64,000 bases of DNA. Source: Zygnema cylindricum (taxonomy: Eukaryota > Streptophyta > Zygnematophyceae > Zygnematales > Zygnemataceae). The translations under genes were made by a program, and so were the position numbers. How positions within the stretch are numbered: position 1 is the first letter of the stretch; each line of letters starts with the position of its first letter. Positions 1 through 12,500 of the stretch are shown here, piece after piece. Below the pieces are notes generated by a model. The model did no database searches and was not told the DNA's origin. It saw only the letters and a program-made list of their open reading frames with translations. The stretch spans positions 35,525 through 99,524 of the forward strand of contig JBBHKE010003220.1 in the NCBI GenBank assembly GCA_037447655.1, written 5' to 3'.

Positions 1-870
1 CCTCCTTCAAGTCTCGAGGGTTTAAAAGGTTGCTTCTAACAGTTAATTAGCTATGTTGTGGCACACTGTTAACCTCTTTTAGTGTAAAGGAATTATTAGA
101 GTAAAGAAACAAATAGTGTTATTAACTCTATTCTGGGTTCAAGGGCTTATCGTCAACAAAGCATTAACGTTAATTTACACATCTAACACTAATCGTTCCC
201 ATAGAGAAGTCATAATAGCTTGTGTTCACATGGAAGTTCACACTATCTTCCCTATCTTTATTATTGGGAATCAAATAGTGTACTTTTCCGCTTCAATGAT
301 GCCGCTATCTGACACTTCTTTTGTACTTTTGTTCTACTCTTATTTTGAACCTATGTTCGAAATTACGTGCAGTTTTGCTACGAAATGATACGTTTCGTAA
401 ATCACAATATTTAAAAACCTAATAAATACGAGTAATTGACAGTAATTACACCGTACTTATGTTAGCTTAAAGGAAAAAAAAGAATTGTTCATTCTATTTT
501 TATGAAGGGTGGTAATTTAGGGTCGTCGTTGTAGTGTTATTAACCCTTACAACAATTCACGGTAAAGTTTTATTCGGGGTAAGTATTTTTTTTTGTTGTT
601 CTTATGCTTGTTGTTCTCTATAATGTCTTCAGGTGACTTACCTTTGTTTTCGCACTACCTCTCTTTTTGGTTTGCTTCGACTAACAAAACAAATAAGAGT
701 TAATTAAAAAAAGTGAAATGGTATATGGGAACAAAAAAAATGGATAGTAAAGACAAATTTGGAAAATTGAACACAAAAGAAAGCTAGCTAAACGGAAAGA
801 GTGTGTGAAAGAAACTAACGAACGAAATGGAAAAAGAAATTAACAACAAACACAAAACCAACAACAAGAT
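1..870. repeat. Interspersed repeat fragment, otherwise no gene seen
   Basis: Positions 1-180 resemble 3,450-3,600: both contain a run beginning AGTGTAAA, then AAAGAAACAAATA and GTTATTAACTCTATT. A third relative lies at about 15,480-15,760. This is therefore a dispersed repeat of unknown class. The rest, to 870, is AT-rich with poly-A and poly-T runs and only short uninformative open frames. I see no gene in it. Confidence 0.4.
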
Positions 871-879
871 CTAACGTCC

Positions 880-1500
880 TAACAAAACCTTACACTTATT
901 GGTCAAGCGGCTCGACATGTTGGGGTGGCAGCTCGTGATGCCGCTAAGGCGAAGGAGCATGATTATGCCCACCGGGACCCTATGGATGACTTTATTCTGA
1001 TGGCGGTCGAGACCTTTAATTGTTTGGGTATTGCGTTGGACGAGTTTCTCCGTATATGTGCTCGACGTGCTTTCGAGCAACGAGGACCTAGGAGCCCTCC
1101 TCCTTTGGTGCTTACTTCTTTTTATCGTCAACGTTTATCTGTGGCTTTATAGCGAGTGCAAGCTTTTATTTTCCTTCAATCGGCTATGGCGGTTATGGAT
1201 CGTCGACGTGTTCCGGAACTCCCTCAACGTGCTCCCCCGGGCTGGGAGGGACTTACGGGGTTGCTTTTAGTAGATATTTAATCGAGTTGGGATTGGGCTT
1301 GAAGCTTTGGTTTTGTTTGTTGCCGTACTTCTCATTTTGGGTTTATATGCTTTTATTTTACTTGCTATTTTTATGTGTTCATGTTGCTATCTTTGTTTTT
1401 TATTGCCATGCTTGTAGTTTTTCAGTTTTGGCCTTGCCACCCCTTTTGTACCCTTAGACTCAGATGGTTTACCATCGTGCTTTTTAATTTATCCTGCCTG
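880..1500 (+). pseudogene. R2-type LINE 3'-end fragment (endonuclease C-terminus and 3' UTR)
   Basis: The plus-strand frame at 901-1,152 encodes a peptide beginning GQAARHVGVAARDAA and containing DYAHRDPMDDF and LDEFLRICARRAFEQRG. It matches, at the protein level, the minus-strand frame at about 7,960-7,710 (SQAARHVGVAAHDAA, DYAHRDVMDGF), so the two are copies of one LINE. The sequence after the stop (to about 1,500, including GACTCAGATGGTTTACCAT) is also shared with 7,290-7,340 in reverse complement and marks the common 3' end. The fragment lacks the reverse transcriptase and is a 5'-truncated dead copy. The family assignment rests on the better-preserved copy at 7,270-8,712. Confidence 0.6.
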
Positions 1501-3430
1501 CTTTACTCAAACAACTCTCAATAGAACTAAAATAACTTTAATGTACATTCCACTAGCTCGGCAAAGGATGCCGAGGGAAGTCAAGGACACGTTGATGGTC
1601 CCAAAAAAGTTTGTACGAACAAATTTCCATAATACATTGGCACCAGTCGCCCCTATTGGAGCGTCAGTTCTTCAAAATTCTACCAAGGGGTCGGCAAGTC
1701 TATTGTCCTCGGTACCCAATCATTATCCTAGTCCAAGAGGACAACCTTCATGGCTCTTTGGGCATGGCGGGCAAGGAGGCTTTGCAGTCGTCCTTGATTG
1801 CCCCTCTAATCTCCATGCATTCCTTTCCTCCATTCCTCCTAGCCTAAGTGAAGGGTGCTCGTGGCAAACCCGTTGTGGCCCCTCTAACCTCACATGATTT
1901 CTTGTCTTATCCCAAGCCTTAGCTCAAAAGTCAAGCGGTTGGCCTGGCCTGGCCTGGCCAAGCATGCAAGCAGAGTTGGATCTACACTGGTACCCTTTTT
2001 CATTTTCATTTTCATTTTCTTTTTCTTATTTTCTTTTTCTCTCTCTTTCTCCTTCTCTTTCTTTGATTGTCTTCATCCCTCCGGCCAGCCCGCCCGCCCG
2101 ACCGACCTCTCTCTCGCTCAACCGTTCTCCCTCCCTCCTTCCCTCCCGTACTATGCATGCCCAAACATGGAGGAAAACATGATGTGCGTCTCTGCCATCG
2201 CGGAAGCGTCGTTCCGCGGGAGGTAGGGTTTGGTCACAAAGCCCTCGTCAATGGTGATATGGTTGTCGCCTTTGAAGCCGTCCTCGATTCGGAAGAGCTT
2301 CGTAAATCATAAGGATGTCGTTTGCCGTGATGGAATGGTTGATCTTGAAGCCATCTGGTGGAGAGGTTGTCGTCAATCATAAGTCCGTCGTCACACCCAC
2401 TCTCTTAAAAAAAAGAGACCTCAACTTTTAGGAAAGTGAATGGAAAAATTGTTGATCTTTTTGTCTTTTTTTGGTTTTTCTTATGAGGCTTAATGTAAAT
2501 AAAGCAACATTATATGCAGTGAGGCATTTTTTGCAAGAGGACAAAGAAAAAATAATATCCGTTCAGTTTTTAAAAGAAAATGGAGATTTCTAATAAGTAG
2601 AAATTTTAGTAAGGGGGAGTGGAGGGAGAGGAAGTGGAGGAGTGGCCAAAACTTTTCATTCTAAACTCATGTTTGTTTGTTACAAAAGAAATGGAATGGT
2701 GAAACGTTTACCTACTCTCCGTTTTTATTAATGTTGTAATCATTATTGTTTTTGTTATTTGTTTTTCTATTGTTTTTTTCAATTCTAGATGGACCTTAAG
2801 CGTTATATTGCGGAAAAATGAGTGTTAAATTATGAGAATTTGGTGTTTTCCAATCGGTTACTGTCTATATATATAACATATTATTCCCATGGAGGAGAGT
2901 TCAATTAGACATTTGACTCTATTTGCAACGTTGTTGTGACTACTACTTTTGTGTTTTACCATTATACTTTTATAATTAGTTCTACTACTTCTTTGGGATG
3001 GGTTGAAGTTATTCTTCTTACTAGTAAATCAATGCCCGTTAAACGGGCACGGATCGTGTCTTGTAATACAGACGTTTCCGTACGGGCGTGCAGATGGACA
3101 ACCAACGTCTATTTAAAGGTTTTCAGAGAGACAACTAAAGGTCTACTATTTGTATAGAGATGGTGCTCATAGGTTTTTTAAGAAATGTGGCTATGTGCAC
3201 CACAATGTTGTGGATGACTTTATTACGATGGTAGTATTATATATATAAAAAACAAATCTCACTATATACTATAATGTATTACTTGTTTTGGAGTTGCTTT
3301 AGATTAATTCCTCCATACTTGTGGTCGAGATTCTTTTGAGAGAGGAGCATCAGGAAGTTTTTCACTCTAACATTATAGCAAGCTTCTACCCTAATTATAT
3401 ATGGTATTGTTGTTATAGATTGTTGACGTG
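1500..3430. other. Intergenic stretch with a pyrimidine-rich block
   Basis: No gene is supported. Positions about 1,997-2,140 are a T/C-rich low-complexity block (repeated TTTTCA, then CCCTCC and CCCGCC runs) that produces overlapping spurious open frames. The frame at 1,541-1,897 has no recognisable domain. The remaining sequence is AT-rich and featureless to the eye. Confidence 0.4.
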
Positions 3431-3439
3431 TTTTGAAAC

Positions 3440-3843
3440 GCCCTCGCGACACTCATTCCTTCGGGTCTGGGGGGTATAAAGGGTTGCTTATACTTCATTA
3501 GTTGTATTGAGGTACACCATAAATCGCTATTAGTGTAAAAAAAATATTGGTGTAAAGAAACAAATAATGTTATTAACTCTATTTTAGGTTCAAAAGCTTA
3601 TACAAGGCTTAGAAGGACCCGTTGGAGAGGGAAGTTGCTAGCCTTGCTTTGTTGTTAAGAAAAAACAGTGATGGCGTGATTGAGCTTTCTAATACATTTG
3701 TTTTGCAATACGAAGAGCAATAAAGACACTATTCCTTGACAATCCTATTGTAATCTGTTTTGCTGTCGTATATAGAACCTTTGTGAAATAGTTTATGACA
3801 AAATCACTGAAAATTTTGACATCCCAACGACAAAACAGATTAG
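3440..3843. repeat. Dispersed repeat, second copy, host of hAT-1
   Basis: This stretch aligns with about 15,480-15,760. Both contain TAATGTTATTAACTCTATTT-like sequence, then GCTTTGTTG, GTGATGGCGTGATTG-like and AAAGACACTATTCC, ending in a CCCAACGACAAAACA-like run. The similarity is interrupted at 3,843, where the hAT-type element begins, and a related flank continues after it. It is a repeat of unknown class. It may be half of a larger DNA transposon, since a TACACC-like terminal motif occurs at about 3,512. Confidence 0.45.
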
Positions 3844-4751
3844 TAGTGTTGTGTATCGGTAAAATATTTATCGCGATAACACCGATACCTATAGTTATCG
3901 GTTATCGAACAGTCAGAGGTCCCGATATATCTGTACTTTCTGTACTTTCTGTCCGGATTACTTTCTGTCCGGTAAACTGAAAGGGAAATTTACAGAAAAT
4001 GTACGGGAAATGTACGGTTTTTTACGGGAAATGTACGGACTTTGAGGAAAAAATAGGTTGCACTTTAGTACTTTCTGGCCGGTTAACTGAACAAAAATTT
4101 TACGGGAACGTACGGCATTTTACCGACAAACTGATGATCATGGAACGGAAAAGGGACGGCGGACACAAAGTACAACGGACGCAAAAGAACATTCTGCGCG
4201 CCGCCGAAATCGAACGGACGACTTTCAATGAGAAAATATGAGTGGACGACCAGTGTGAGCGCCGGCATCCCGGAATGGCTCTTTTGGCGGCTTATGCCAA
4301 AAAAGTTGACGGATTGACACGTGGCAAGTTTCCAGTGGACGCCAAGGAAGAAAGGGACAAAGCCATGGCATCGGATGTGAAAGGTACATCGTTTTAACTG
4401 GAACCGTACTAAAGTCGTACATATCATATGCCGGCTACTGTACTTTCGGCTTGTACAAATGATCTGATTGGTAGGCACCTCAGTCGATAGGGGTTGTGAG
4501 TAGGGCGCGTCGGGGGAATAACACGTACTGTTGAGTGAATTGGCCGTACATTTATCTGTACAGTCCGTACACATGTCGCCGAAAATTATCGATATTGGTG
4601 TTATCGCCGATAATAACCGATAAATATCGGTTATTTATCGGCGATAACACCGATAACGATATATCGTACCAATATATATATATATTTTATCGGCTACCCG
4701 AAATAAGGCCTATATCGGTAGTCGAAAAATCCTTACCGATACACAACACTA
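3844..4751. mobile_element. hAT-type non-autonomous element hAT-1
   Basis: The ends are perfect inverted repeats: TAGTGTTGTGTATCGGTAA at the left and its reverse complement at the right (4,733-4,751). The flanks show a near-perfect 8-bp direct repeat, CAGATTAG at the left and CAGATTAA at the right. An 8-bp target duplication and a TAGTGTTG-like terminus are typical of hAT elements. The interior has TATCGATA-like subterminal palindromes near both ends and GTACGG-rich sequence, and no transposase frame, so it would need an enzyme supplied in trans. The internal block at about 3,940-4,170 resembles 30,980-31,200. Confidence 0.72.
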
Positions 4752-5099
4752 CAGATTAAGACATAACTTCTTTACCCTCCCCTCTTCTTCTTCATTGGCC
4801 ATTCACCCCCACATACCCCCTCTTTGGACACCACTGTTTTTTCTTCTTCCCTTTCCCACGCCCCCCTTTTTGGTCCCTCCTTTCATATCTCCACTTTCTC
4901 TCCTTTGCATCCTTTCCTCCACCCTACCCATGGTTCTATCCCACTACCATTTTCACCATCTATTTCCCATGGTCTCCTTTCTTATTTCCCATTTACTTGT
5001 TCCTCTCCCTCATCAATTCCCACGCATCTCCCTTTCATTCAATGACCATATCCGGCCACGCATCCTCGCCCCTTCTCCCTCTCACACCTCCTCCACCTA

Positions 5100-7005
5100 A
5101 ACCTCGCACACAAGCCTCAACACAGATAGAATGTAGAGGGTGTCATATCCATTTTGCGGTCAGTGTCGGGTACGCCCGGCATACATGGAGTTGTCAACAA
5201 TTCTTAGCCCAGGGCCGGCCATCCTCTAGCACCCTTCCTTCCACTACACTCCCGTCCGGACCTACGAGCAAAGTTTGGGCATTTGTACGCGAGTTAGACG
5301 TGCTCGGAGCTTATGATTTGGAATCCCCCTGTCCCTGATTTCATGGTTGTACTGATTATCGTACAGGACGCCATCCACCTCCCTTTGTCCCGTATATATT
5401 CGGATCCCACGGATGTTGGACTTTGGCACCTCCTTTTCATGTATTCTCTTTGGGTTCTAGTCTTACCAAGCCGTGGAGGTGATAGCCGTGCCCGAGAAAC
5501 TATGGCTCGATGCCGACGATTCCTTCGAGGTAATTGAAGGGCCCTTGACGACGAGCACGAGGATTGAGTTCCGAGTGCTTCTTTCACACCACGTCATACA
5601 TCTTGGACTTCAGATGTGCCATCCTCGTATCGTTATGCGGTTCATTTGGGCCGAGTTGGTGAGCTCTCTCGAGCCGTTCGGGCTTTTCAACTGTTTAATC
5701 TTGTTCCTTGGTCCGCTGCGACTGTCGAGATTCTCTGAGCTCTCCATCCACCGGCTCCCACCCCTCAATCCCCCTCTATTCACACCTTCAAGCCGGCAAA
5801 GTGTTTTCTCGTAGATCGAGACGCTTTAATTAAAGCCCTTACGACTTCTCTACATCCTTTAGCAAGGGGTCCGTTGGGCACTGTTTATGAGTTTTTCACG
5901 ATGTTTTGCCATCGGAATCGGGTGCCCGGAGCTTTGATCTGTTTTTTTGAGTTTGTTCCCTTATTGCGGATGACACTGTCCCCTCTCGTGTTTGTGTCCC
6001 CTCTTGTATTTGTGCCTCTCGTGTTTGTGTCCCCTCTTGTATTTGTGATCTCCTCAGGGCCTCCCGCCTTGTAGCTGTCACCAAACCCAATGGCGGAATC
6101 CGTCCTATTGCAGTGGGCGAAGTATTATACCGACTAGTGGCCTTTGCTATCTTCATCCAACTCCAGCATGCCTTCCACGATTATATCTCTCCTCATCAGT
6201 TCGGATCGGCAACCCGGGGGGTTGTGAGGCCGTGGTCCACGGGATTTGGGCTATGCTGGATGCCCATCTGGATTGGTTAGTCCTCCAAGTCAATGTTTCT
6301 AATGCTTTCAATATAGTGGATTGGAATGCTATTTTTTCGGAGCTTATGGCTGCACCACCTCCCATAGTCCTGATATCTCCTTTTGTGAGGGCCTTTTATT
6401 ATTTGAGCAGTAGCCTTTTTTTTCCCAATGATGGTGATTTGGTCCCACTTTCCTCCACGTTTTGCACTGGTCCGGGCGATCCTCTTCGGGGCCCTTTGTT
6501 TACCCTAGCTCATTACAGGGCACTCCGAGTTTTTGCAGCAACTTACACTTCTTACCTCTTCGTTTCATTTACGCACGACACACATTATTGGTCCTTTAGA
6601 CCAAGTTATACCGGCCTATAATTTTTTCAAGGATCGTTTGGCCGAACTCAATCTTTCTGTCCAGCCCTCTAAGTGTGTTGTTTGGTCCCCTCGTGCTATT
6701 CCTCCTCCTTTCACTCCACCTCCTGGTTTTCAGACTCCTCTTCCATCCAAAGGCATTCGTGTGTTGGGTTGCCCGCTTGGTTCGGATCCATATGTCACAA
6801 AATTCTTGATTCTGCTCTCCAGATAGATTTGTCCCACGTGGATGACCTTCTTAACCTTTCTGATCCCCAAGTGGCTTTTGCTCTTTTGACACGGTGTTTC
6901 CCCCATCGGCCCTCTTACCTTACTCGCACTTCCCAGCCCACCCCTACTTTCGTGTCCTCCCTTTCTAATTTTCTTTTTATGGTTCTGCTTCTAAACTTAA
7001 AATAA
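5100..7005 (+). pseudogene. R2-type LINE, N-terminal zinc finger plus reverse transcriptase, broken
   Basis: The frame at 4,997-5,338 contains CRGCHIHFAVSVGYARHTWSC, a C-x2-C...H-x4-C finger as found at the N-terminus of R2-like LINE proteins. From about 6,060 the reverse transcriptase follows in several frames: KPNGGIRPIAVGEVLYRLVA (fingers), then VNVSNAFNIVDW (motif A, where the usual catalytic Asp is Asn), then GDPLRGPLF (motif B). The YADD region near 6,565-6,590 is split by a frameshift. PSKCVVWSP, GIRVLGCPLGS and DPQVAFALLTRCF follow in further frames. The enzyme would copy the LINE RNA at a nicked target, but frameshifts and the motif A change make this copy dead. Positions 4,752-5,100 upstream are pyrimidine-rich and uninformative. 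Confidence 0.65.
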
Positions 7006-7009
7006 CGAT

Positions 7010-7260
7010 GTTACATGTTGGGTAAAAACGATTTATGTTGAGTAAAAACTTATTTTCCTTCGTTAGGCTTTAGGATGAAACGTGCAAATCCCATTATTAT
7101 CAGTATTATTATCCTTATTTACGGCTCTTCACCATTATTTTACACCATGGTGCTCAAACGACAAAGCACTTTGAGGGAGTGGTTCTTAGAGCTTTACTTT
7201 GTCGTTTTTTCTGATTTTTTTTTTGTCTTTTTCTCTTTTTTTAACCTGATATACTAAGTA
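7010..7260 (-). repeat. Repeat carrying the unoccupied counterpart of the hAT-2 site
   Basis: In reverse complement this segment is colinear with 15,770-15,865 joined to 17,082-17,190, that is, with the flanks of hAT-2 but without the element. Shared landmarks are AAGAACCACT, the AGTGCTTTG run, AATAATGGTGAAGAGCCG, AAGGATAATAA, then GATAATAATGGGATTTG and TTTCATCCTAAAGCC. It thus documents the empty site of that insertion. The repeat class is unknown. Confidence 0.6.
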
Positions 7261-7269
7261 TTCTTGAAT

Positions 7270-8712
7270 AAGAGGCTGACTTTTTTAAAAAGCGCAATGG
7301 TAAACCATCTGAGTCCATGAGAACAAAAGGAAGTAGCATTGCAAAAACTGAAAAACTACATGTAGGGGGAAGAAACAAAAAGCAAAAGCAAGGCAAAAGC
7401 AACGAAAATACAAAAAGATGGCTAGTAAACCGAAAACACCCAAAGAAGCAAAAACCAGCAAACGAAACATCAAAGGACATGTATCAACAAGACCCCAGCA
7501 TAACTAAAAATCTACGAAAGAAAACCACGTAAGTCCCCGAATAACGGAGGAGCACGAAAAGGGAGTTTCGGAACACGTCGACGATCGATAACCGCAATAG
7601 ACGATCAAAGGAGGATAGAAGCCTGCACTCGTTGTAGGGCCACAGATAAACGTTGAGGGTAAAAAGAAGTAAGTACTGTTATGTTGACGATAGAAATAAG
7701 TAAGTATTGTTTCACGGGCTCCCAGGTCCCCGTCGCTCGAACGAGCGCCGACCACAAGCACAGAGGAACTCGTCCAAAGCCCCCCCCAAACAACCAAATA
7801 TCTTGACCGCCATCGGAATGAAGCCATCCATAACATCGCGATGGGCATAATCACGCTCTTTCCTTCTAGCCGCGTCATGGGCGGCCACACCCACATGCCG
7901 AGCTGCTTGGCTGACGATTGTATCCAAGGTAGGGTTTGCCAAAGCAACGTCACCAAATGTACGACGCACACCATCAAGTAATACAAGGTCAATTCGACGC
8001 GAAGGAATAATGTGGGAAACCTCCCGACGAACAAAAATCCCCCCTCGGAAGCGATAGTAGCGATGGTGTCTCGAATCGTGTCGTGCGCCGAAATCAACTC
8101 GCCCCTGTGGGAGCACTGAAGCAAATGGACACCGTCAAGCTCGAGAACGTGGTCACATGAGCAAACAAGAGAGCCAAGCAAAGGTGGGCGAGGGAGGCCA
8201 AGCCGAAACCTAAGGGCCGTGGTGAACTAAGCCGGGGTGAAACGGAGGGTGGATAAAATAGGGATAGGCAATAGCCAAGCTCCGAAACCAGGACCGCCAC
8301 AGGAGAGAAAGCGTGCACGAGAAGAATGCGCCTCGAGAAGCTTGGTCTTTCCTGAACACGCGCAACCGATGTCGTAACAAGAGTGGAAAGGACCGACATG
8401 TTCATGATAGCAGCCGGAGAAAGAGAACGTGATGCATCCAAAAGGGATCGCTGAAAGGTGAGCTCACCTTCCGAAACACGTGGAACAACGAGAGCAATAA
8501 TAGGAGTGTCCCAGCCAAAAAACGAGAGACAATAGTGGAGGCAACAAGGCACCAACTTCCCAAATAGGCAGCTGGAGCAACACGAGCCGTCGATAGTAAA
8601 CCCAAATCGCCAGTTGAGACAGGAAGAGAGGCCTGGATGGATGCGGGCTGCAGGCCCAGACTCGCAATCAAAAGCCCTACGACCTAACAAAGTGTGAAAA
8701 ACGTTCGTGAGG
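7270..8712 (-). pseudogene. R2-type LINE 3' half with restriction-like endonuclease, broken
   Basis: Reading leftwards, several frames encode the C-terminal half of an R2-class LINE protein. VSTGDLGLLSTARVAPAAY lies at about 8,620-8,560. Next comes the zinc-binding block LVCSCDHVLELDGVHLLQC followed by SAHDTIRD (8,170-8,060), and then the endonuclease core RRIDLVLLDGVRRTFGDVAL (about 8,000-7,940). The C-C-H-C block followed by an Asp-containing PD-(D/E)XK-like core is the restriction-like endonuclease that nicks the target in R2-type elements. The 3' end near 7,290 matches 1,500. Frameshifts separate the blocks, so the copy is dead. It faces the plus-strand LINE fragment at 5,100-7,005 tail to tail. 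Confidence 0.65.
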
Positions 8713-9597
8713 TCATTCTAGTCCTTTTACGACATTGTAATGGCGGGCAACTGGAGTCTTTTAGACTTCTACACAACCTAACTTATGGGGTTAGGCGAGA
8801 GCATGGGATATATTTTAGGGCGTTAAGGTTTCCATCAGGCTTAGTTTTTAGGTCTTAAGATTTTTGTAGTGTATATGGCTTTACAGTGAATCCATTGGTG
8901 TCTTTCTAGTCTTATCTTTTTGGTTATTGCGTTTCTTTGTCAGTGTTTCTCTATTGTTTTTTTTCATGTACAGACCACATCAATGCATTTATAAACGATG
9001 TTGATCAACATTTTCGGCCCAGTATTTAGATGGCCGTGAAAACTTTTTGCCATTGCTTTGGGAGTTTTACGTCCGAAAGAGAGCAAATGGGGGTGTTTTT
9101 TTGATAAAACAACATTAACAAAAAATTAAAACACAATAAGATGAATGAAAAAACAATTTTTGTTTTTTGAATATTTTCTGGATATTTTTTTTTTGGTACT
9201 TGTCTCTTTTTTGACAAATTTTACAAAATTTGATTTAATATGCACTTTTATAGAGAAAAAAAAATGACAAAAAAAATGAAAAAATGGTAAAAGTAACATA
9301 CAATTTTTTTTTTGAATATTTGCATTTATAATAACAACTACGAACTTTTCCAAAAAAAAAAACCTTTTCAATCAAAAACATTTTCAGCCTAAAAAAAGGG
9401 ATGAACATTAATATTTTCACATTTTAGGGAATAACACAAAAAAACTTTTAAATCGAGGTTGTCCAATTAGCTTAAAAGTACAACAGCAAGTGCATATTTA
9501 CATCAACTAACCCAAATGTTTTCAGGGTTCATATTTACATCAACTGACCCAAATGTTTTTAGGGTTCATCTTTACATCAACTGACCCAAATGTACAT

Positions 9598-12500
9598 CTA
9601 CAAGAAAGACCACGCTACAACCAACCTGACTCTTACCAGAACTGAAAGATTTTCTGATTTATTGAATTTCATTGGTTTTTTGGTTTTGGTTTTCATTGGT
9701 TTTTGGTTTTGGTTTTTTTGTTTTTGGTTTTGGTTTTTTTGTTTTTGGTTTTTTTTGGTTTTTGATTTTTTTTTTGGTTTTGGTTTTGTTTGGTTTTGGT
9801 TTTTTTGGTTTTTGGTTGGTTTTTTTTGGTTATAGTTTTGTTTGGTTTTGTTTTTTTTTGGGTTTTTTTTTTGTTGTCTAGCACATTCTATAATTTCATA
9901 TATCATTCCCCCAATGGTACATAGACTTCCGAGAGTTGCAATTATCACAACGGCGATGTTCCCAGCCTCGTTGATCAAAGCACCTGCCAAAGAATGCAAA
10001 ATTCAGAACAAGTACACCGGCCATCTCTGTTAGGGTTTGACATTTTCCAGGCACTCAAAAGTACATTTCCTTGTCACAAAGTTCTCCTATTCTCAATCGT
10101 GACATCAATTTTGAAAGGTGTGTTCCTCTAACAAAAGAAATCCAAAGGTTGATGATTAAGTTGAAGAAGTTTTGAGTGCAGAAAAATGTCATACATCTAA
10201 CAGCAATGGGAAGCGTAGAGGTTAAACAAGATGGGTAAATATTAAACAAAAACTGAACCACTCACTGTCCCACTAGGTAAAGACGTCAAACGAGCCTACA
10301 AATTCCAAAATTACAAGAAAGAAACGGAAAAAAAAAACTGAAGACAAATTAAAAAAAAAACAAGTTGTGATTTGACAGTGTGACTAAGGTTTCTTGCGAC
10401 AAAAACAAAAATTTACAGGTGCCATTTATATATGTCTTGATGGTAATAATGCTCAATATAATCGCAGTATTATCTTACTATATTAGAATGTGAAGTGTGT
10501 CCACTGGACAAAAAGCATTTTTCTAAACTGTCTCTCGGTTCAGGCTTTACCTTTAGAAGAAGGTGGAGGCAGTGGTTGAGAAACAGGAGGCGATAAATCA
10601 GGGGCTTGAGGAGGTTGGGAAACAGAAGTCGAGGATTCTGGAGGTGGAAAAGCAAGAGGTGATGTTGATGGATCACTCACTGAAAGAGCCAAAGAGAAAA
10701 GGTTAGAGGATGATTCAAAAACATAGCTTAAAACTTTCAGCTCCAAAATGATATGTTCGTCAATTGCTTCTAGTCTGACTAAGGTGATGTGTTTCTTCGA
10801 TTAAGATTTCATCAGTGTCTTGAACACTGTTCGATAAAAAATAAACTTGCAAAAGCTAATGATTTGCCAAGTCTAAACCCGCATCGAATTTTTTTACTCT
10901 ACTGTTATAATAACATAATAGCATCCCAATTTGAATAATCATCCCATACAGATACTCGCACTTCACCAGAAAAACAAGCCATAATTCGACAATTGAAAAG
11001 TGTCTTTGTGGTAACAATGCTCACTATGAATATTCTGTTAAGCTAAAGCAAAAAAAGCATACAACATTGAACAACAACATTGTACAAGTATCTCTGCAGT
11101 AATAATGCTCACCATAATTTGTGTGCATTATTTTAGAGTATAAAGCGGAATGTGAGTAAACTGTTTGGCAAAAACTGTTTTCCTTGACTGACTTCCATTT
11201 TAGAGGTTACCTTTAGAAGAAGATGGAGGTGGTAGTTCTAAAACAGGAGGCGATAATGTAGGAGCTTGAGGTGGAAGAGGTGGAGGAGGTGGAGGAGGAG
11301 GTGGAGGAGGTGAAGGAGGTGGAGGAGGTGAAGGAGGTGGAGGAGGTGAAGGAGGTGGAGGAGGTAATTTCTTGTGCAAAAAGTATTCTGTGCATACTGA
11401 GCCATATACAGCAGTGTTTTGACATGTTAGTTCTTGATGGTTTGAGTAATCATTCATGCTTTTGAAACATTCACGAAATTGTACATGTAACTTTTTACGG
11501 TTTTTTAAGTTTAGAATCATATTTACTAAGAGTTTCTGGAGCATAGTATGAGTATATGAATATGACAACTGTATACCAGTTCCCTGTCCAAAAACCTGAC
11601 AGTTTTTGTAGAAAAATGGAGCAACTACAAACACTGCGATTCGTCACTTTAAGGGATAAAAAATACGACATCTGTAGGCATAAACTGAAGTCAACTATAC
11701 CACCCATCGTTATTAGAGATCGTGAATTATTAATGTTAAAACTTAGAATTAACGACACTGACTTATGTTTTGCAAACTGGCTTACTGTGGGCAATGCAGT
11801 CAATTCGACAGAAAAAGCAAAAAATTGCATAAACTGGTTAATGAATGACAAGCATTGGGAATTTGAAATGATAAGAGACTTATAAGTGTGTTCCTGAATC
11901 CAGTATTAAAGCAGGAAGTTACTTGACAAATTCCTGCTCTCTTCGTACTCCAGTATGACAGCAGGATGTGACGTGACATACCACTGTTCTCATTCCTGTG
12001 TTACAGCAGGATATGACGTGACGTGACATAACACTGCAGAGTTATTTCAGCAATACAGAAGGGTGTGACGTGACATACCAATGATGTCCTCCTGCAGAAT
12101 GCGAGTCTTTCTCAATGCTCGCTTCTGATTGGCCAGCTTTTGAACTAAGGGCGTATTTGTCCGACATGGCGATTCTGCGGAAAAACCGATGGGACAAAAA
12201 GTAGAATAGCTGACTAAACAGCGTCACAAATAGTGAGGAGAATATGTGCCCGATTCCCTTAAGGTTAGCATATTTTAGGGTTTTATAATTTCTGTTTTTT
12301 TTTTTTTTCTGCTCTACCAGGAGCCAGTTTGCTGCATACCCGTTCTTGAAACTCAGGTATAAGCTTTAACAAAAAGATGAGTTACTGGAGAGGAAAGGAG
12401 GAACTCACCAGCAAGCCACAAATAGAAGTCAAATGCTTCTCTCGATTGCCGATCGGTTTTTGAGTTTGTTTTGAAGTCTCCTGTCGAGATTTTGAACCAG

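Noticed and set aside
1541-1897. 118-residue open frame
   Set aside because: No domain, no conserved copy elsewhere in the window, and overlapping frames of similar length in the same sequence.
9590-9881. Plus-strand F/W/G-rich open frames
   Set aside because: They are translations of the GGTTTTT microsatellite. The minus-strand reading is the one joined to a conserved TM exon.
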